Source: Azorinus chamasolen (Eukaryota > Mollusca > Bivalvia > Cardiida > Solecurtidae). Taken from it: a DNA stretch of 64,000 nt. The notes beneath the pieces were generated by a model. It was not told the origin of the DNA. It did not search any database and worked only from the letters and a program-made list of their open reading frames with translations. The stretch covers positions 13,694,378 to 13,758,377 of the forward strand of contig OY755240.1 in the NCBI GenBank assembly GCA_963576725.1, read 5' to 3'. The position numbers were made by a program, and so were the translations under genes. This document shows positions 54,095-64,000 of this stretch, in pieces (the stretch's first letter is position 1; each line of letters opens with the position of its first letter).

Positions 54095-54610
54095 TTAATC
54101 CTTTACCTGATAGAAACATCGTTTGACACCTTTGCAAACAGAGTAGATCCAGACCAGACGGCTGTTTTACAGGCTGTTTCTTCACGATTAGATTTTTTAT
54201 GCTTGTGGAATGATTAAGATTTTACAGTTTCTGCCATGTTAAAAAATCCTTTGATCCTATGCCATTATAAAAAATCAGGTGAAGGATTAATAAATATTCA
54301 TATAAGAGACAATTAAACTTTAGCATGCTGATATGACATCAGCTGAAAATGTTGTTGTCATTAATTCTAAAATGAGTTATTGGTTCTCTCTTCATGCAAT
54401 AGCAAACAGAGTAGACCGAGATCAGAATGCTCCAATAGGAGCCGTCTGGTCTGGGTCTGCTCTCTTTGCTTAGGACATAATAATGACCTGATCCTACAGT
54501 TTTTGTCAAAGCAAACAATTCCCTTGAAGATTTTACATTATGAAAATTCAGCTAATAAATATTCATGATGTGATTATTTCTTACATGAATGTTGAACTGC
54601 GAAATGAGAA
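54095..54610. mobile_element. P2-type MITEs, two degenerate copies
   Basis: Copy 1 (about 54095-54290) has 'gcaaacagagtagatccaga' and TTAA-side ends. Copy 2 (about 54400-54610) has 'gcaaacagagtagaccgaga' opposite 'tctgggtctgctctctttgc' around CTCCAATAGGAG. Confidence 0.6.
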
Positions 54611-54949
54611 CCTGAGTTATCCGATGATTGTTGACTCTGTATGAAAAGCATTATAAAGTGTACCTATGGAGCGAAGGATGAATTTGCAAAGTATTCCATT
54701 CTTGATTCAATTCCCAGGCATAGTTAAAACTTTTTTTGTGATATCATTTTGATACACTGTCATTCAGTACACTAGGAGAGTCTGTTGTCTGTTTTGTGTC
54801 ATGATCGATGTATGTAATGATCAAAGTCTGTAATGGCTTAAAATAATTTTCATTTATTATCATTTACTCTAGATGTGTCTGAGCCAAGTGCTGTTGCTTT
54901 CAGTCTCAGATAATCCCTCTAGATTTACCAGGTGATCATACACAGAGAA

Positions 54950-55185
54950 TAAAATAAATCCTCTCCTTAACAGCCACTAAATTACATCAAGTATTTTGTG
55001 TTAGAGGAAGGTGGCTGCTTAAAGCAAGGTGAAAGTAAAACAGAACGCTCCTAGCAAGGTGAAAGTAAAACAGAACGCTCCTATAGGAGCGTTGTTTTAC
55101 TTTCACCTTGCTTTAAGCAGCCGCCTGCCCTAAATACCAACTCATTAACACAATTTAGTGGCTGTTATGGAGAGGTTTTAATGAA
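54950..55185. mobile_element. P4 palindromic MITE with internal 30-bp duplication
   Basis: Ends 'ctctccttaacagccacta' and 'tagtggctgttatggagagg', centre CTCCTATAGGAG at 55078-55089. One arm carries 'gcaaggtgaaagtaaaacag' twice in a row. It ends about 40 bp before exon 3. Confidence 0.75.
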
Positions 55186-55223
55186 CCTAACCTTACAAAA
55201 GCTCCTCCTTGTTTTTGTTGTAG

Positions 55224-55385
55224 ATATTGCGTGACATATTTTCATACAAACCTCCTGTGAATAAGGACCAGTTCTTCGCTAAAGGTTTTGCGGAGCGGAA
55301 AGTGATCATGTGCACTGAGGTTCTACAGAATGTCATATCCAAAAATGCAGCTCTCAACCCTGCAGCAGCAAAAACTTCAATGAAG
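55224..55385 (+). CDS. CEP44: CEP44 exon 3
   Basis: Acceptor 'tttttgttgtag', donor GTGATT, 54 codons, phase 0 at both ends. It encodes 'ILRDIFSYKPPVNKDQFF' and 'GFAERKVIMCTEVLQNVI', closing the conserved N-terminal domain. Confidence 0.92.
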
Positions 55386-55439
55386 GTGATTGCCTTTATT
55401 TCCTACTCTCACTCTTGTTTCAGGCCAAGTAACTACTTA

Positions 55440-55665
55440 CTCTGACCTTTTTGTTAAGATCCATTTCTCAGAAACCATCAGAGATATTTGGGTAAAATTT
55501 ACTATGCATGTTTACTATCAGAAGGGGAACCAATTTCACAAGGACAGGTAACCCTAAAAATAATTTTGCCATAGTTATGCCCCTTTTTCGACTTAGACTT
55601 CCACTAAACTATTCTGCACTAAGAAAAGTGGAGCCCGCTGTCCGCGGACAGCTCTTGTTTCATTA
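55440..55665 (+). mobile_element. 3' end of a Helitron-like tandem-repeat element
   Basis: Degraded repeat sequence ending in the hairpin GCTGTCCGCGGACAGC followed by TCTTGTTT, the same terminal arrangement as at 33763, 39341 and 63529. Confidence 0.6.
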
Positions 55666-55687
55666 AGTGATCACCTATTTATTAGCC

Positions 55688-55956
55688 ATTTACCTATAAT
55701 TATGCCTTTTAATGCCTTTTCAAACAGAGTAGACTCAGAAATGCCTTTACAGACAGAGTAGACCCAGACCAGATGGCTCCAAAATTGAGTCGTCATATCA
55801 GGGTCTGCCCAGTTTGCTTATTAAATTATTTAGACCTGATTCTACAGTTTCTGTCTTGACTGAATGTTCCTTTGTCCATTTCCGTTATAGAAATTATTCT
55901 GAACAATATTTTTTAATGTCATTATTTCTTACATGAATATTAATGAGATAAGGGAT
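55688..55956. mobile_element. P2-type MITE with partly doubled core
   Basis: 'cagagtagactcagaaatgc' and 'cagagtagacccagaccaga' in series, then 'catatcagggtctgcccagt', right end 'gagataagggattaaa'. Confidence 0.55.
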
Positions 55957-56010
55957 TAAATATCTGATAGGTAGATGGTTGCTTACTGCAGGGCAAAACA
56001 TTATCCAGAT

Positions 56011-56503
56011 TAACCCTTCGCTTGCTGTTCACGTCAATATACCTACCTGTAAATAGTGTAGACCCAGATGAGACAGCTCCTGCAGGAGTTGTCTCATCAG
56101 GGTCTGAGCTATTTACAAATTGATTGTGCAACCAGTACACTCCACAGCAGTGATTGCACAGAGAAATAATTGTAGACAGTGAAGATATATGTAATTAACC
56201 CTTTCCCTGTTCTATATTTATTCCAAATTTCAATACCTACTGAATATTCATGGAGAAAATAGTTATAATGAAATATGGAAGGTGGAATTTTGTAGTCATT
56301 TTAGAAAGAAAAGAAACAGATCTTTCAAATTCCACTAGCAATCAGAGTAGACCCTGATCAGGTGGATCCTCTAGGAGCCGTCTGATCTGGGTCTACCCTG
56401 TTTGCAAAATGCGTGAAAACACGTTTTCAACAACAGGGTTAAACAACAGGGCGTGGGTAAAGAAGAAGAAATGATTTTTTAAAATTCAGCACGAGAAGGG
56501 TTA
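56011..56503. mobile_element. MITE with a second MITE nested inside
   Basis: Outer ends TTAACCCTTCGCTTGCTG and CAGCACGAGAAGGGTTAA-like. Outer core 'cccagatgagacagctcctg' / 'caggagttgtctcatcaggg'. The inner P2 element, about 56194-56445, has its own TTAA-CCCTTTCCCTGTTC end. Confidence 0.6.
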
Positions 56504-56649
56504 AATATCTGAGAGGTAGATGGTTGCTTACTGCTGGGTAAAAAGTTATCCAGAATGCCTACAGCTGCCACCTTCTTTTAAATGGCTTTTTAACCTTTTC
56601 CTGTTCAATATTCATGCAAGAAATAATGACACCATGAATGTTTATTAGA

Positions 56650-57700
56650 TGAATTTTTATAAAGGGAATTTTTTTGCTTTAACAAAAACTGTTGGATCAG
56701 ATCTATATCATGTCATAAGCAAATAGAGCAGACCCTGATCAGATGGTTACTACAGGATCTGTCATATTTGGGTCAACTCTATTTGTCTCATCACAATCAG
56801 CCTGTTGTGTACTTCTATGGCCAGCTTAGAATGTTGCTGCTAATTTTATCATTTCTCATGTGCCTTTATGAAACAGTCTGTCTGTCTGTCTGTCTGTCTG
56901 TCCATCCATCTGATTGCCCATCCATCCATGTCTCTTGTTTGCTTTGTGCCTTACTCTTAATGTCTTTGAGCCGGAGTCATGGGCAGCTATAGAATGGTTT
57001 ATCATTATGCTATTTTGGCACCAGGGTTGTAGTTATGTTAATCATTCAGTAATACCACAGTTGTCATAGGCCATACTAAAGCTACTTAATCATATTATTG
57101 TCTAGTAATGTAGATGAGATAGTTATACACTCTACAACAAAGTTATAGGGGGCTTACTGGATCTGTTGATACAATTTTGTCAAAGCTTATTTGTGCCAAA
57201 TTTGTTGTAATTTTGTAGTTATTTGAGCTATTAAGGGAATTTGTGCACTTGCAGTTTTTAGTTTGTCTGTTTTTTTCTTCTTGCTCAGGCGTCCGTGTTG
57301 TCATCTTTAGCTATCACTTCTTTACTGATCATGTAAATCTTATGAAATTTCATACACTTGTTCACCATCACAAGAGCCACAATTAAACAGACAATGTGGG
57401 CATCAGCATACGATGCTCTTGGCTGTTTGATTTGACTGCTGGAATAAGCCTATTGACACAGTTATGTCACCTATGCAGCTGTAATTTTCTTTTTGTTCTG
57501 ACCACTGGAATAAGGTTGTTCAACTATTGACACAATATTTTCAAAGCTTCTTGTTCTACTCTTTTGTGCCATATTTGTTGTTATTTTGAAGTTATTCTTA
57601 CTTTTTAGGGAATCTTTGCACCTACAGTTTTCTTTTTGATCTGACACATGTGCTGTTACTTGAATTAGTGCTCCTTTTATATGTTTTTCTCAGTGTACAA
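56650..57700. repeat. P2 core, GTCT microsatellite and degraded tandem repeats
   Basis: A P2 core lies at about 56715-56785. (GTCT)n lies at 56876-56905 and degraded tandem-repeat sequence follows ('cagttttctttttgatctga', 'ttttgtgccatatttgttgt' recurring near 57200 and 57560). Likely an eroded pearl-type element. No coding sequence. Confidence 0.45.
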
Positions 57701-57889
57701 AATAGCAGCCTATGGGTTTTTTTAATAGCATTAATTTTGAGAGTTAATGCAGGTTCAGACAGCACTTATTTTTCCTGTTGATCCTTTACACAATTAACTC
57801 TTTGCACGCAAATTAATTTTTCGTCTGCAACAATTGTCGTCTGCTTCAATTCTTAAAATAATTTTTCTCTAATTTCTTTGCAAAAATAT

Positions 57890-57972
57890 GATCAAGATGA
57901 CAAACAGTTTGGATTCTGATGAGACGCCGCATTATGCGGCTTCTCATCTGGATCCAAACTGTTTGCATAGGT
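57890..57972. repeat. P3 palindrome
   Basis: 'caaacagtttggattctgat' opposite 'atctggatccaaactgtttg' around GAGACGCCGCATTATGCGGC. Confidence 0.8.
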
Positions 57973-58245
57973 AATCACAGTTTCGCCGCTAGCGTGCAAA
58001 GAGTTAAGATGCCTTTTGAGATCTTTACATAATTCAGAAAACATGGGTCCTGTATATGGAATAATGTAGATTTGATTCAACAGTTTCTGTGGAAGCCAAG
58101 CCTTACTGTGTTCATATTCCTGCATGAATATTCATAGGTAAAGGAATAAGTTACAAACTCAGTAGGTACTTTTATCTATAATTCTAAAAAATAAATTACA
58201 TTTTATCTTCAAAATTTTAATGTACACCCATTTTCTTTATTCTAG

Positions 58246-58294
58246 ACGAGTGTGAGACCAGCGTCAGCGGTAGAATCAAGGAATCTTCCAATGG
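58246..58294 (+). CDS. CEP44: CEP44 exon 4
   Basis: A short exon of 16 codons plus one base between acceptor 'tttctttattctag' and donor GTAAAT. It encodes 'TSVRPASAVESRNLPM'. Support comes from splice sites and frame, not conservation. Confidence 0.75.
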
Positions 58295-58311
58295 GTAAAT
58301 CTAGATTTTAT

Positions 58312-58510
58312 GCCCCCGTCTGTAGGCAACGGGGGCATTAAGTTTGACCCTTGTCCATACATCCGTCCTGTAAAATTTTTGTCAGAGATTTCTTGGCTTC
58401 TGTATGCTGAAATGATTTGGTATTTGGTCTGAAGCATGATCATAGTGAGTTGTACCATGTCTCTCCTTTTCAGGTCTGGCGTTCAGCGGGGGCATCCCTG
58501 TCCCATGTAC
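58312..58510 (+). mobile_element. TATGCCCCC-type element, 5' fragment
   Basis: Hairpin TATGCCCCCGT...ACGGGGGCATTA, then 'cttgtccatacatccgtcc', 18 bp after the exon 4 donor. Ends near 'gcgggggcatccctgtccc'. Confidence 0.6.
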
Positions 58511-58668
58511 ACACTCTTTTATTCATTGATACATTAAATTCCATAAGTACACCAAGTATTGGAAAATACATTGTTATATTCTGAAAGTGCAATTTGATCA
58601 GGGTCTACACTATTTGCAATACGTTAATCTAATCAATATGGTGCTAAATTGACTTATTCAAATTTTTT

Positions 58669-58889
58669 AACCCTTTCCCTGATATAAACACTTTTTCACG
58701 CATTTGCATACAGAGTAGACCCAGATCAGATGGCTCCTATGAGAGCCCTCTGATCAGGATCTACTCTTTTTGTTAATGAAATTTGAAAGATCTGTTTCTT
58801 TAGTTTCTAAAATGGCTACAATATTTCATCATAACTATTTTGTCTATGAGTACTCAGTAGGTGTTGAAATTTTGAACAGGGAAAGGGTT
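58669..58889. mobile_element. P2 piggyBac-like MITE
   Basis: Ends TTTAACCCTTTCCCTGA and GAACAGGGAAAGGGTTAGG. Core CAGAGTAGACCCAGATCAGA around CTCCTATGAGAG. Confidence 0.7.
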
Positions 58890-59133
58890 AGGTTAAACAA
58901 GTGGAGGGGGAGCTGGGTGTCTAAATAATGGTCATGGCAGAAACTGGAATCAGTAAAATTCCATAAGTAATCAAAGCAGAACTTGATCAGACAGCTCCTT
59001 CAGGCTGATCTAGGTTTACTGTGTTTGCAGATGTGTAAAATATTTATCTATGAGGTAAAGGCTTAAGGAGATATTTTACAGTATGTTCATGGGTTCTGTA
59101 TAATTCCTTGTATTTCTACGCCCTTATTGATAG

Positions 59134-59325
59134 GTGTTCCAAAAACCAAACGTCCTACGTCTGCCAAAGTTTCAACTGCAGTTGCCAGTCAGGTCCAGTC
59201 AGTGGCTCAGCAACCTCCGCATGTGATCAACGAATTAATATCAGAGCCTGCAGCCCCACCTGTGAGACATATGTCTCATCCAACAAGTCGTACTGCAATT
59301 ACAAGACATATTGCAAGAAGTCCGG
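59134..59325 (+). CDS. CEP44: CEP44 exon 5
   Basis: Acceptor 'cttattgatag', donor GTAAAT. It encodes a Ser/Thr/Pro/Val-rich stretch ('VPKTKRPTSAKVSTAVASQV', 'SEPAAPPVRHMSHP') that is probably disordered. Phase 1 in and out. Confidence 0.82.
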
Positions 59326-59559
59326 GTAAATTTTCCATCATTATTTATACCGATTGTCATCGTCAAGGAAGTGGCTGTTCCTGTCATGATAAATAAACTC
59401 CCTTGTTCATTGAGTCATTATAGAATAATATTGAATTAATATTCATGATGTTATTATTTCTTTCATGAATATTCATGGATTCGTTATACTGGCAATATGC
59501 ATTGAAACAAAATTACCTTTAAGTCTTTGAAACAACCACTGAATAAATAGGTGCAATGC

Positions 59560-59655
59560 CAATAAGACAGGTGATTGTTTAATGCAGAACACAAGAAGGA
59601 AGCTTTTTGCACTTCTTGTTGTTCTGCATTAAGTATTCACCTGTTGGTACTAGTA
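59560..59655. repeat. P5-type palindrome
   Basis: 'acaggtgattgtttaatgca' opposite 'tgcattaagtattcacctgt', with 'gaagtgcaaaaagc'-type arms around the centre. Confidence 0.65.
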
Positions 59656-59790
59656 TAAGACTGGCCACATGGTTCCTTTAATATTTAAACTCATTATAAC
59701 GGCAACTTGTTATACCAGCAAAATGTTTGGAAACAAACACCTCCGTTGTAACGAGGGTTCGCTGTACAACTTATTTGTCATCCAATTTAG

Positions 59791-60015
59791 ATTGCAGTTC
59801 CAGTGACACTTCAGAGCCAAGACCAGCAAGACATGTCACAATTCTGTCTCCAAGAAATGAAGAGAAATATACAGGGGGGCATGGCAATTGGGATGATTCT
59901 CCTGCAAAACCAAGCTATGATTCTCCTGCAAAACCAAGCTACAGTTTCTACCCAGAGACCCCCAGTATTAATCGGGCATGTCCTAATTTGGTGGAGGTTG
60001 TCTCCATGCCCAGAG
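59791..60015 (+). CDS. CEP44: CEP44 exon 6
   Basis: Acceptor 'catccaatttag', donor GTAGTT, phase 1 in and out. Ser/Pro-rich, with the octapeptide DSPAKPSY in two adjacent copies (24-bp tandem duplication at about 59898-59945), the second followed by 'SFYPETPSINRA'. A P2 MITE starts six bases after the donor. Confidence 0.85.
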
Positions 60016-60021
60016 GTAGTT

Positions 60022-60492
60022 AAACCTTTCCCTGTTCTAGGTTTATACCAAATTGTGATACCTACTGAATATTCATGGACAAAATAGTTATAAAGAAAAA
60101 TATAGAAGATGGAACATTGTAGACATTTTAGAAAGTAAAGAAACAGATATTTCAAATTCCATTAACAAACAGAGCAGACCCTGATCAGACAGTCTTATCT
60201 GGGTCTACTCTGTTTGCAAATGTGTGAAAACACGTTTATATGAAGGAAATGGTTAAGGTCTACACTTTTAACACATTTGCAAACAGAGTAGACCCAGATC
60301 AGATAACACCTGTAGGAGTCGCCTGATCATTAGACTAGTGGCTCTGTTTGCTCACAGAATTGCATAGTTTTGATTCTACAGTTTTTTGGCATGACCAGTA
60401 TATGCTGTATTCATATAGTATTATTATTCAGCTAATAAATTAGTCATCCTGTCATTATTTCTTTTATGAATATTCATCATGTCAAGGGTTAA
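60022..60492. mobile_element. two P2-type MITEs in series
   Basis: Copy 1 (60022-60255) has ends CCTTTCCCTGTTC and GAAGGAAATGG. Copy 2 (about 60268-60492) has 'gcaaacagagtagacccaga' and right end 'catgtcaagggttaatt'. Confidence 0.65.
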
Positions 60493-60684
60493 TTGATTAA
60501 ATTGAAATCAATGAAGTTGTGGGTAGATTATTATAACTTAGACAGGGGCGTATCTAGTGATACTCACTTTCACTTGGGTGTAACATCAATTTTAGAGCTG
60601 AACGCATTATGGCCAAAATGGAACAAAAATCGAAAGCTAAAGTGGGTTAACTTTGATAAACGTCTTGTCATGTAAGCTTTAACC

Positions 60685-61030
60685 CTTTCCTTCATATTGA
60701 CACCTCTTTAAAAGTACAAATATGAGTCATGCAGGAAACACCACATACAGAACAAAAGCTGCCCCAACTGTAACACAGAAAACACAGCAAATGTATATAA
60801 CTAGCAAAAAGATAGAGACGCACAAAGGCAAAACAAACAAACAATAGGGGGAAGATGGAAGTACCGCCTTGGAACGGTCAGTGACAAAAGTCACTGGAGG
60901 TTTAAACTGGTTTTGGAGCGCCCAACCTCACACTTATTCCATCCCCACCCTAAAAGACATATTGTGATAAATAGAGACTTTGCTCCAATAGAAGCAAATG
61001 CTCTATTTGTCACAATGGTCTCAAAACTAC
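60685..61030. mobile_element. P1-type MITE interrupted by an R2b element (minus strand)
   Basis: 'ttaaccctttccttcatatt' start, R2b at about 60715-60958 with hairpin CAGTGAC-TTTT-GTCACTG on the minus strand, then the P1 core 'tgtgataaatagagactttg' / 'gcaaatgctctatttgtcac'. Confidence 0.65.
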
Positions 61031-61142
61031 ACAATTCTAAATTTTCCAGGGGGAGCGTGCCCCAGGACCCCTATAGCCATGGAGCATATATTACATTTGG
61101 ATTCAGCTACGCTCTTGTTAGACATGTTTTTATGATTAGCAG

Positions 61143-61264
61143 TTGAGGAAGTGCATGAGCAGAGTGCTATCGAGATTCGAGCTGCCACAAGTGAGTCCAT
61201 ATTGAACAGCACAGCTCCAAACTCTGAGAGTGATGTACAAATGCAGATATCCAACCTCTACCAG
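61143..61264 (+). CDS. CEP44: CEP44 exon 7 (last one in the window)
   Basis: Acceptor 'tttatgattagcag', donor GTTAGT, 2 + 120 bases, leaving phase 0. It encodes 'VEEVHEQSAIEIRAATSESI' and 'NSESDVQMQISNLYQ', an acidic, helix-prone stretch leading towards the expected coiled coil. The following exon was not found before 64000. Confidence 0.82.
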
Positions 61265-61362
61265 GTTAGTCTTTGAATCTCTGGCTGGCTGAGTAAACTC
61301 ATAGTGAAAGAAAATGCTGCTTATATTAATCAAAATTTGTGTCCATTCTTTTTTTAAAAAAG

Positions 61363-61578
61363 AGTGACAGTTTGGATCCTGATGAGATGCTGAGTTAACC
61401 CTTTCCCTCATATAATCGCCTTTTCACGCTTTTGCAAACAGAGTAGAACAAGATCAGACGGCTCCTATAGGAGCTGTCTGATCAGGGTCTGCTAAGTTTT
61501 CTTCTGACATGATACAGCTATCTAAATATATATTTATGTTGTCATAATTTCTTACATGAATACTGAACAGGGAAAGGG
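61363..61578. mobile_element. P2 MITE inserted at the TTAA centre of a P3 palindrome
   Basis: The half P3 'cagtttggatcctgatgaga' ends at GAG-TTAA (61395-61398). P2 runs 61399-61578 with ends CCCTTTCCCTCATA and CAGGGAAAGGG, core CTCCTATAGGAG at 61462-61473, and TTAA at 61579-61582. The other P3 half is not present. Confidence 0.65.
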
Positions 61579-61654
61579 TTAAAAGATTTTTACCAAATGC
61601 CAACATAATGTATATTAAACTAGCTGTGTTGTTCTTCTCTTTTCTTTGTGTGAT

Positions 61655-61870
61655 AAAACGTTTTGATAATCTGTTCGAATCCTGCCGTCGGGCTATCAGA
61701 ATTTTTCTGAGCAAAAATTGCATCCCATGTTTGCTCCTCTCCACCCAGTTGTATAAATGGTTATCTGTGAGGGAAATAAGCCAATGTGCCATGGCTGCCA
61801 TGGGTGCGACTTATAACCCAGTGATCGTGAAGTCGGGAGAATATGTACATGTGTTCCAGACTATAAACCT
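61655..61870 (+). mobile_element. tRNA-derived SINE-like unit
   Basis: 'ctgttcgaatcctgccgtc' fits a pol III B box (GTTCGAATC). It is followed by 'ctctccacccagttgtataa' and 'tgccatggctgccatgg', a body type I associate with animal SINEs. The A box is not clear. An open frame through it could be misread as a CEP44 exon. Confidence 0.45.
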
Positions 61871-61885
61871 CACCTTTACCTTTTT

Positions 61886-63529
61886 TATACGCCCACCTAA
61901 TAAAGGTGGTCGTATATTGTCGTGGCCCTGTCCGTCCGTCCGTTCGTTCGTTCGTTCGTTCGTTCGTTCGTTCGTCCGTCAACATTTTGTTTGTCCGCTG
62001 TTTTCTGGGAAAACTATTTGACAGATATTAATGAAACTTCACACAAATGTTAAATGCATCAAGATCTGAAGCTGAGTTGATTCTGAGGTTCATTTGATTT
62101 TTCATTTCAGAGTTATGGCCCTTGTCCTTAAAAAATATGCAAATAGTTTGTTGTCCGCTGTTTTCTGGGAAAACTATTTGAGAGATATTAATGAAACTTC
62201 ACACAAATGTTTAATGCATGAAGATCTGAAGCTGAGTCGATTCTGAGGTTCATTTAATTTGTCGTTTTGGAGTTATGGCCCTTTTACTTAAAAAATAATG
62301 CAAATAGTTTGTCCGCTGTTTTCTGGGAAAACTATTTGAGAGATATTAATGAAACTTCACACAAATGTTTAATGCATCAAGATCTGAAGCTGAGTTGATT
62401 CTGAGGTTCATTTGATTTGTCGTTTCGGAGTTATGGCCCTTTTACTTAAAAAATAATGCAAATACATGCAAATAGTTTTTCTGCTGTTTTCTGGGAAAAC
62501 TATTTGAGAGATATTAATGAAACTTCACACAAATGTTTAATGCATCAAGGTCTGAAGCTGAGTCGATTCTGAGGTTCATTTGATTTGTCGTTTCGGAGTT
62601 ATGGCCCTTGTCCTTAAAAAATATGCACATAGTTTTTCCGCTGTTTTCTGGGAAAACTGTTTGAGAGATATTAATGAAACTTCACACAAATGTTTAATGC
62701 ATCAAGGTCTGAAGCCGAGTCGATTCTGAGGTTCATTTGATTTGTCGTTTCGGAGTTATGGCCCTTTTACTTAAAAAATAATGCAAATACATGCAAATAG
62801 TTTGTCCACTGTTTTCTGGCAAAACTATTTGACAGATATTAATGAAACTTCAAACAAATGTTTAATGCATCAAGATCTGAAGCTGAGTTGATTCTGAGGT
62901 TCATTTGATTTTTCATTTCAGAGTTATGGCCCTTGTCCTTAAAACATATGCAGATAGTTTGTCCGCTGTTTTCTGGGAAAACTATTTGAGAGATATTAAT
63001 GAAACTTCACACAAATATTTAATGCATCAAGATCTGAAACTGAATTGATTCTAAGGATCATTTGATTTTTCGTTTCACAGTTATGGCCCTTGTCCTTAAA
63101 AAATAATGCAAATAGTTTGTCCGCCGTTTTCTGGAAAAACTATTTGAGAGATATTAATGAAACTTCACACAAATGTTAAATGCATCAAGATCTGATGCTG
63201 AGTCGATTTTGAGGTTTATTTGATTTTTCGTTTCAGAGTTATTGCCCTTTTACTTAAAAAAAATGCAAATATATGCAAATAGTTTTTCCGCTGTTTTCTG
63301 GCAAAACTGTTTGACAGATATTAATGAAACTTCATACACATGTTTAATGCATCAAGACCTGAAGCTAAGTCGATTCTGAGGATCATTTGATTTGTTGTTT
63401 TGGAGTTATGGCCCTTGAACTTAAAAAAATAATGCAAATCTATGCAAATATGAGGATGGCCATAAGGCATGTTGAATCAGAGAAAGTTTGCAAGTGGGCG
63501 TATTATGTACCGTATGCGGTACTCTTGTT
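61886..63529 (+). mobile_element. tandem-repeat (pearl/Helitron-like) element, TATACGCCCACC type
   Basis: 5' hairpin TATACGCCCACCT...AGGTGGTCGTATA, (GTCC)/(GTTC) tract (61938-61980), about eight units of about 155-170 bp ('gtccgctgttttctgggaaa', 'agatattaatgaaacttcac', 'ggagttatggcccttttac'), then AGTGGGCGTATTA inverted to the 5' end, hairpin GTACCGTATGCGGTAC and CTTGTT. Sequence unlike 32302-33763, architecture the same. Confidence 0.8.
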
Positions 63530-64000
63530 TTCTCTGTAACGGATTGACATAATTCAATGAAACCCAGTTATCACTGGGTCATTGTTCCCATGTACACTGG
63601 AGATCTGTTATAACGCGGACCGTTTTACCGCGGTATCCGATATAACGCGGGTCGTCTGTGTCGCCGAATTTGTTTTTGGTAAATACCTCATTTATAGTAA
63701 TATGATTGAATATCTCAATGAAACATAAAATAAACTTAGGTAAACTTATCCGCCAGCAGCAGGCTAAAGGATAAAAACAAACACCGGTCCCTACATAAAC
63801 AATTGAAGACAATCTTACGTGTGAAAAACTGACAACTATCAACTCGTATATATGCCGCCATGAATGTAATACACACAGCTGATTACCGGCTCGTACCATG
63901 CGCATGATGCCCTAATAGCACATAGCACAGGAACCAGTAAAATCTTAACTGCATAACTTTCGTTACAAATTAATTGTGTGTATAATTGAGATGCGCGTGT
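63530..64000. other. CEP44 intron or flank, MITE-like scrap
   Basis: 'gttataacgcggaccgtttt' and 'ccgatataacgcgggtcgtc' suggest part of a Tc1/mariner-like MITE. Nothing else recognised up to the edge. Confidence 0.35.

Larger units (their letters stand above)
49999..61264 (+). other. CEP44: CEP44 gene, 5' portion (spliced gene model, continues past the window)
   Basis: Seven coding exons join in one frame: 49999-50087, 53930-54077, 55224-55385, 58246-58294, 59134-59325, 59791-60015, 61143-61264 (329 residues so far). All junctions are GT-AG with matching phases. The start 'MSTGDLTNNVRKLKAKLRSI' and the segments 'YHYAFTQYSPALAGVILEKD', 'LRDIFSYKPPVNKDQFFAKG' and 'FAERKVIMCTEVLQNVI' follow the conserved N-terminal domain of centrosomal protein 44, a microtubule- and centriole-associated protein needed for centriole-to-centrosome conversion. 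The middle exons are Ser/Pro-rich and poorly conserved. The coiled-coil C-terminus expected from relatives of about 390 residues is not seen and should lie beyond 64000. Introns are packed with MITEs, but no exon is broken. Confidence 0.9.

Noticed and set aside
61608..62021. Possible CEP44 exon 8 after acceptor 'ctccacccag'
   Set aside because: The open stretch lies in a SINE-like unit with a pol III B box, has no good donor, and shows no CEP44 likeness.
1..64000. tRNA, rRNA or other structured RNA genes
   Set aside because: No cloverleaf with proper A and B boxes or rRNA-like stretch was seen by eye. Only the SINE B box at about 61675. A covariance-model scan could overturn this.

Overview
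The window is eukaryotic, AT-rich animal DNA with small spliced exons, very long introns and dense transposable elements. The mix of repeats and an HSPA12-type HSP70 gene suggests a mollusc, most likely a bivalve. That is inference: no rRNA, mitochondrial or other species marker is present.

Two host genes are clear. (1) An HSPA12-like HSP70-family gene lies on the + strand. Five exons at 14253-36221 join in frame and end at a TAA at 36219-36221. The start codon lies upstream and is not securely identified. Its last intron is 13.4 kb and full of retroelements. (2) CEP44 (centrosomal protein 44) is on the + strand, with seven exons from 49999 to 61264. It runs off the right edge, so the C-terminal part is missing. 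A third exon cluster (44048-45710) is a decayed, intron-bearing MULE-type transposase gene.

Most of the window is mobile DNA. (a) A recent Penelope-like element (PLE) at 26966-32079 encodes an OTU-type cysteine protease domain, PLE reverse transcriptase (RT) and GIY-YIG endonuclease in one frame, broken by a single TAG. It is flanked by a nearly identical inverted partial copy, making a 5.1-kb inverted-repeat structure. (b) At least seven broken copies of a second RT family resemble the permuted 'Naiad/Hydra' PLEs (about 3.7-5.8, 13.0-14.2, 14.8-15.6, 16.6-19.9, 22.2-23.5, 23.8-25.1 and 32.2 kb). The best copy has two in-frame TGA codons and no other stop across 327 codons. Short elements with the same 3' region ('R2/R2b') are scattered throughout and carry a covarying hairpin. 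(c) Several palindromic MITE families occur: piggyBac-like with TTAA target duplications, and pogo/Tc1-like with TA. Several of these otherwise unrelated palindromes share the central 12-mer CTCCTATAGGAG. (d) Tandem-repeat elements of the bivalve 'pearl'/Helitron-like type have TATGCCC-type 5' hairpins and hairpin-CTTGTT 3' ends. (e) Satellites and minisatellites include a mirror-image array at 9.4-10.9 kb.

Layout: 1-14 kb repeats and satellites; 14.25-36.2 kb HSPA12-like gene with element-filled introns; 36.2-44 kb repeats; 44.0-45.7 kb MULE pseudogene; 46-50 kb minisatellites and a hAT-like remnant; 50-61.3 kb CEP44 with MITE-filled introns; 61.3-64 kb a SINE-like unit and a tandem-repeat element. 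Repeat boundaries are hand-read and usually good to within about 10-30 bp. Exon boundaries rest on GT/AG sites and frame continuity.
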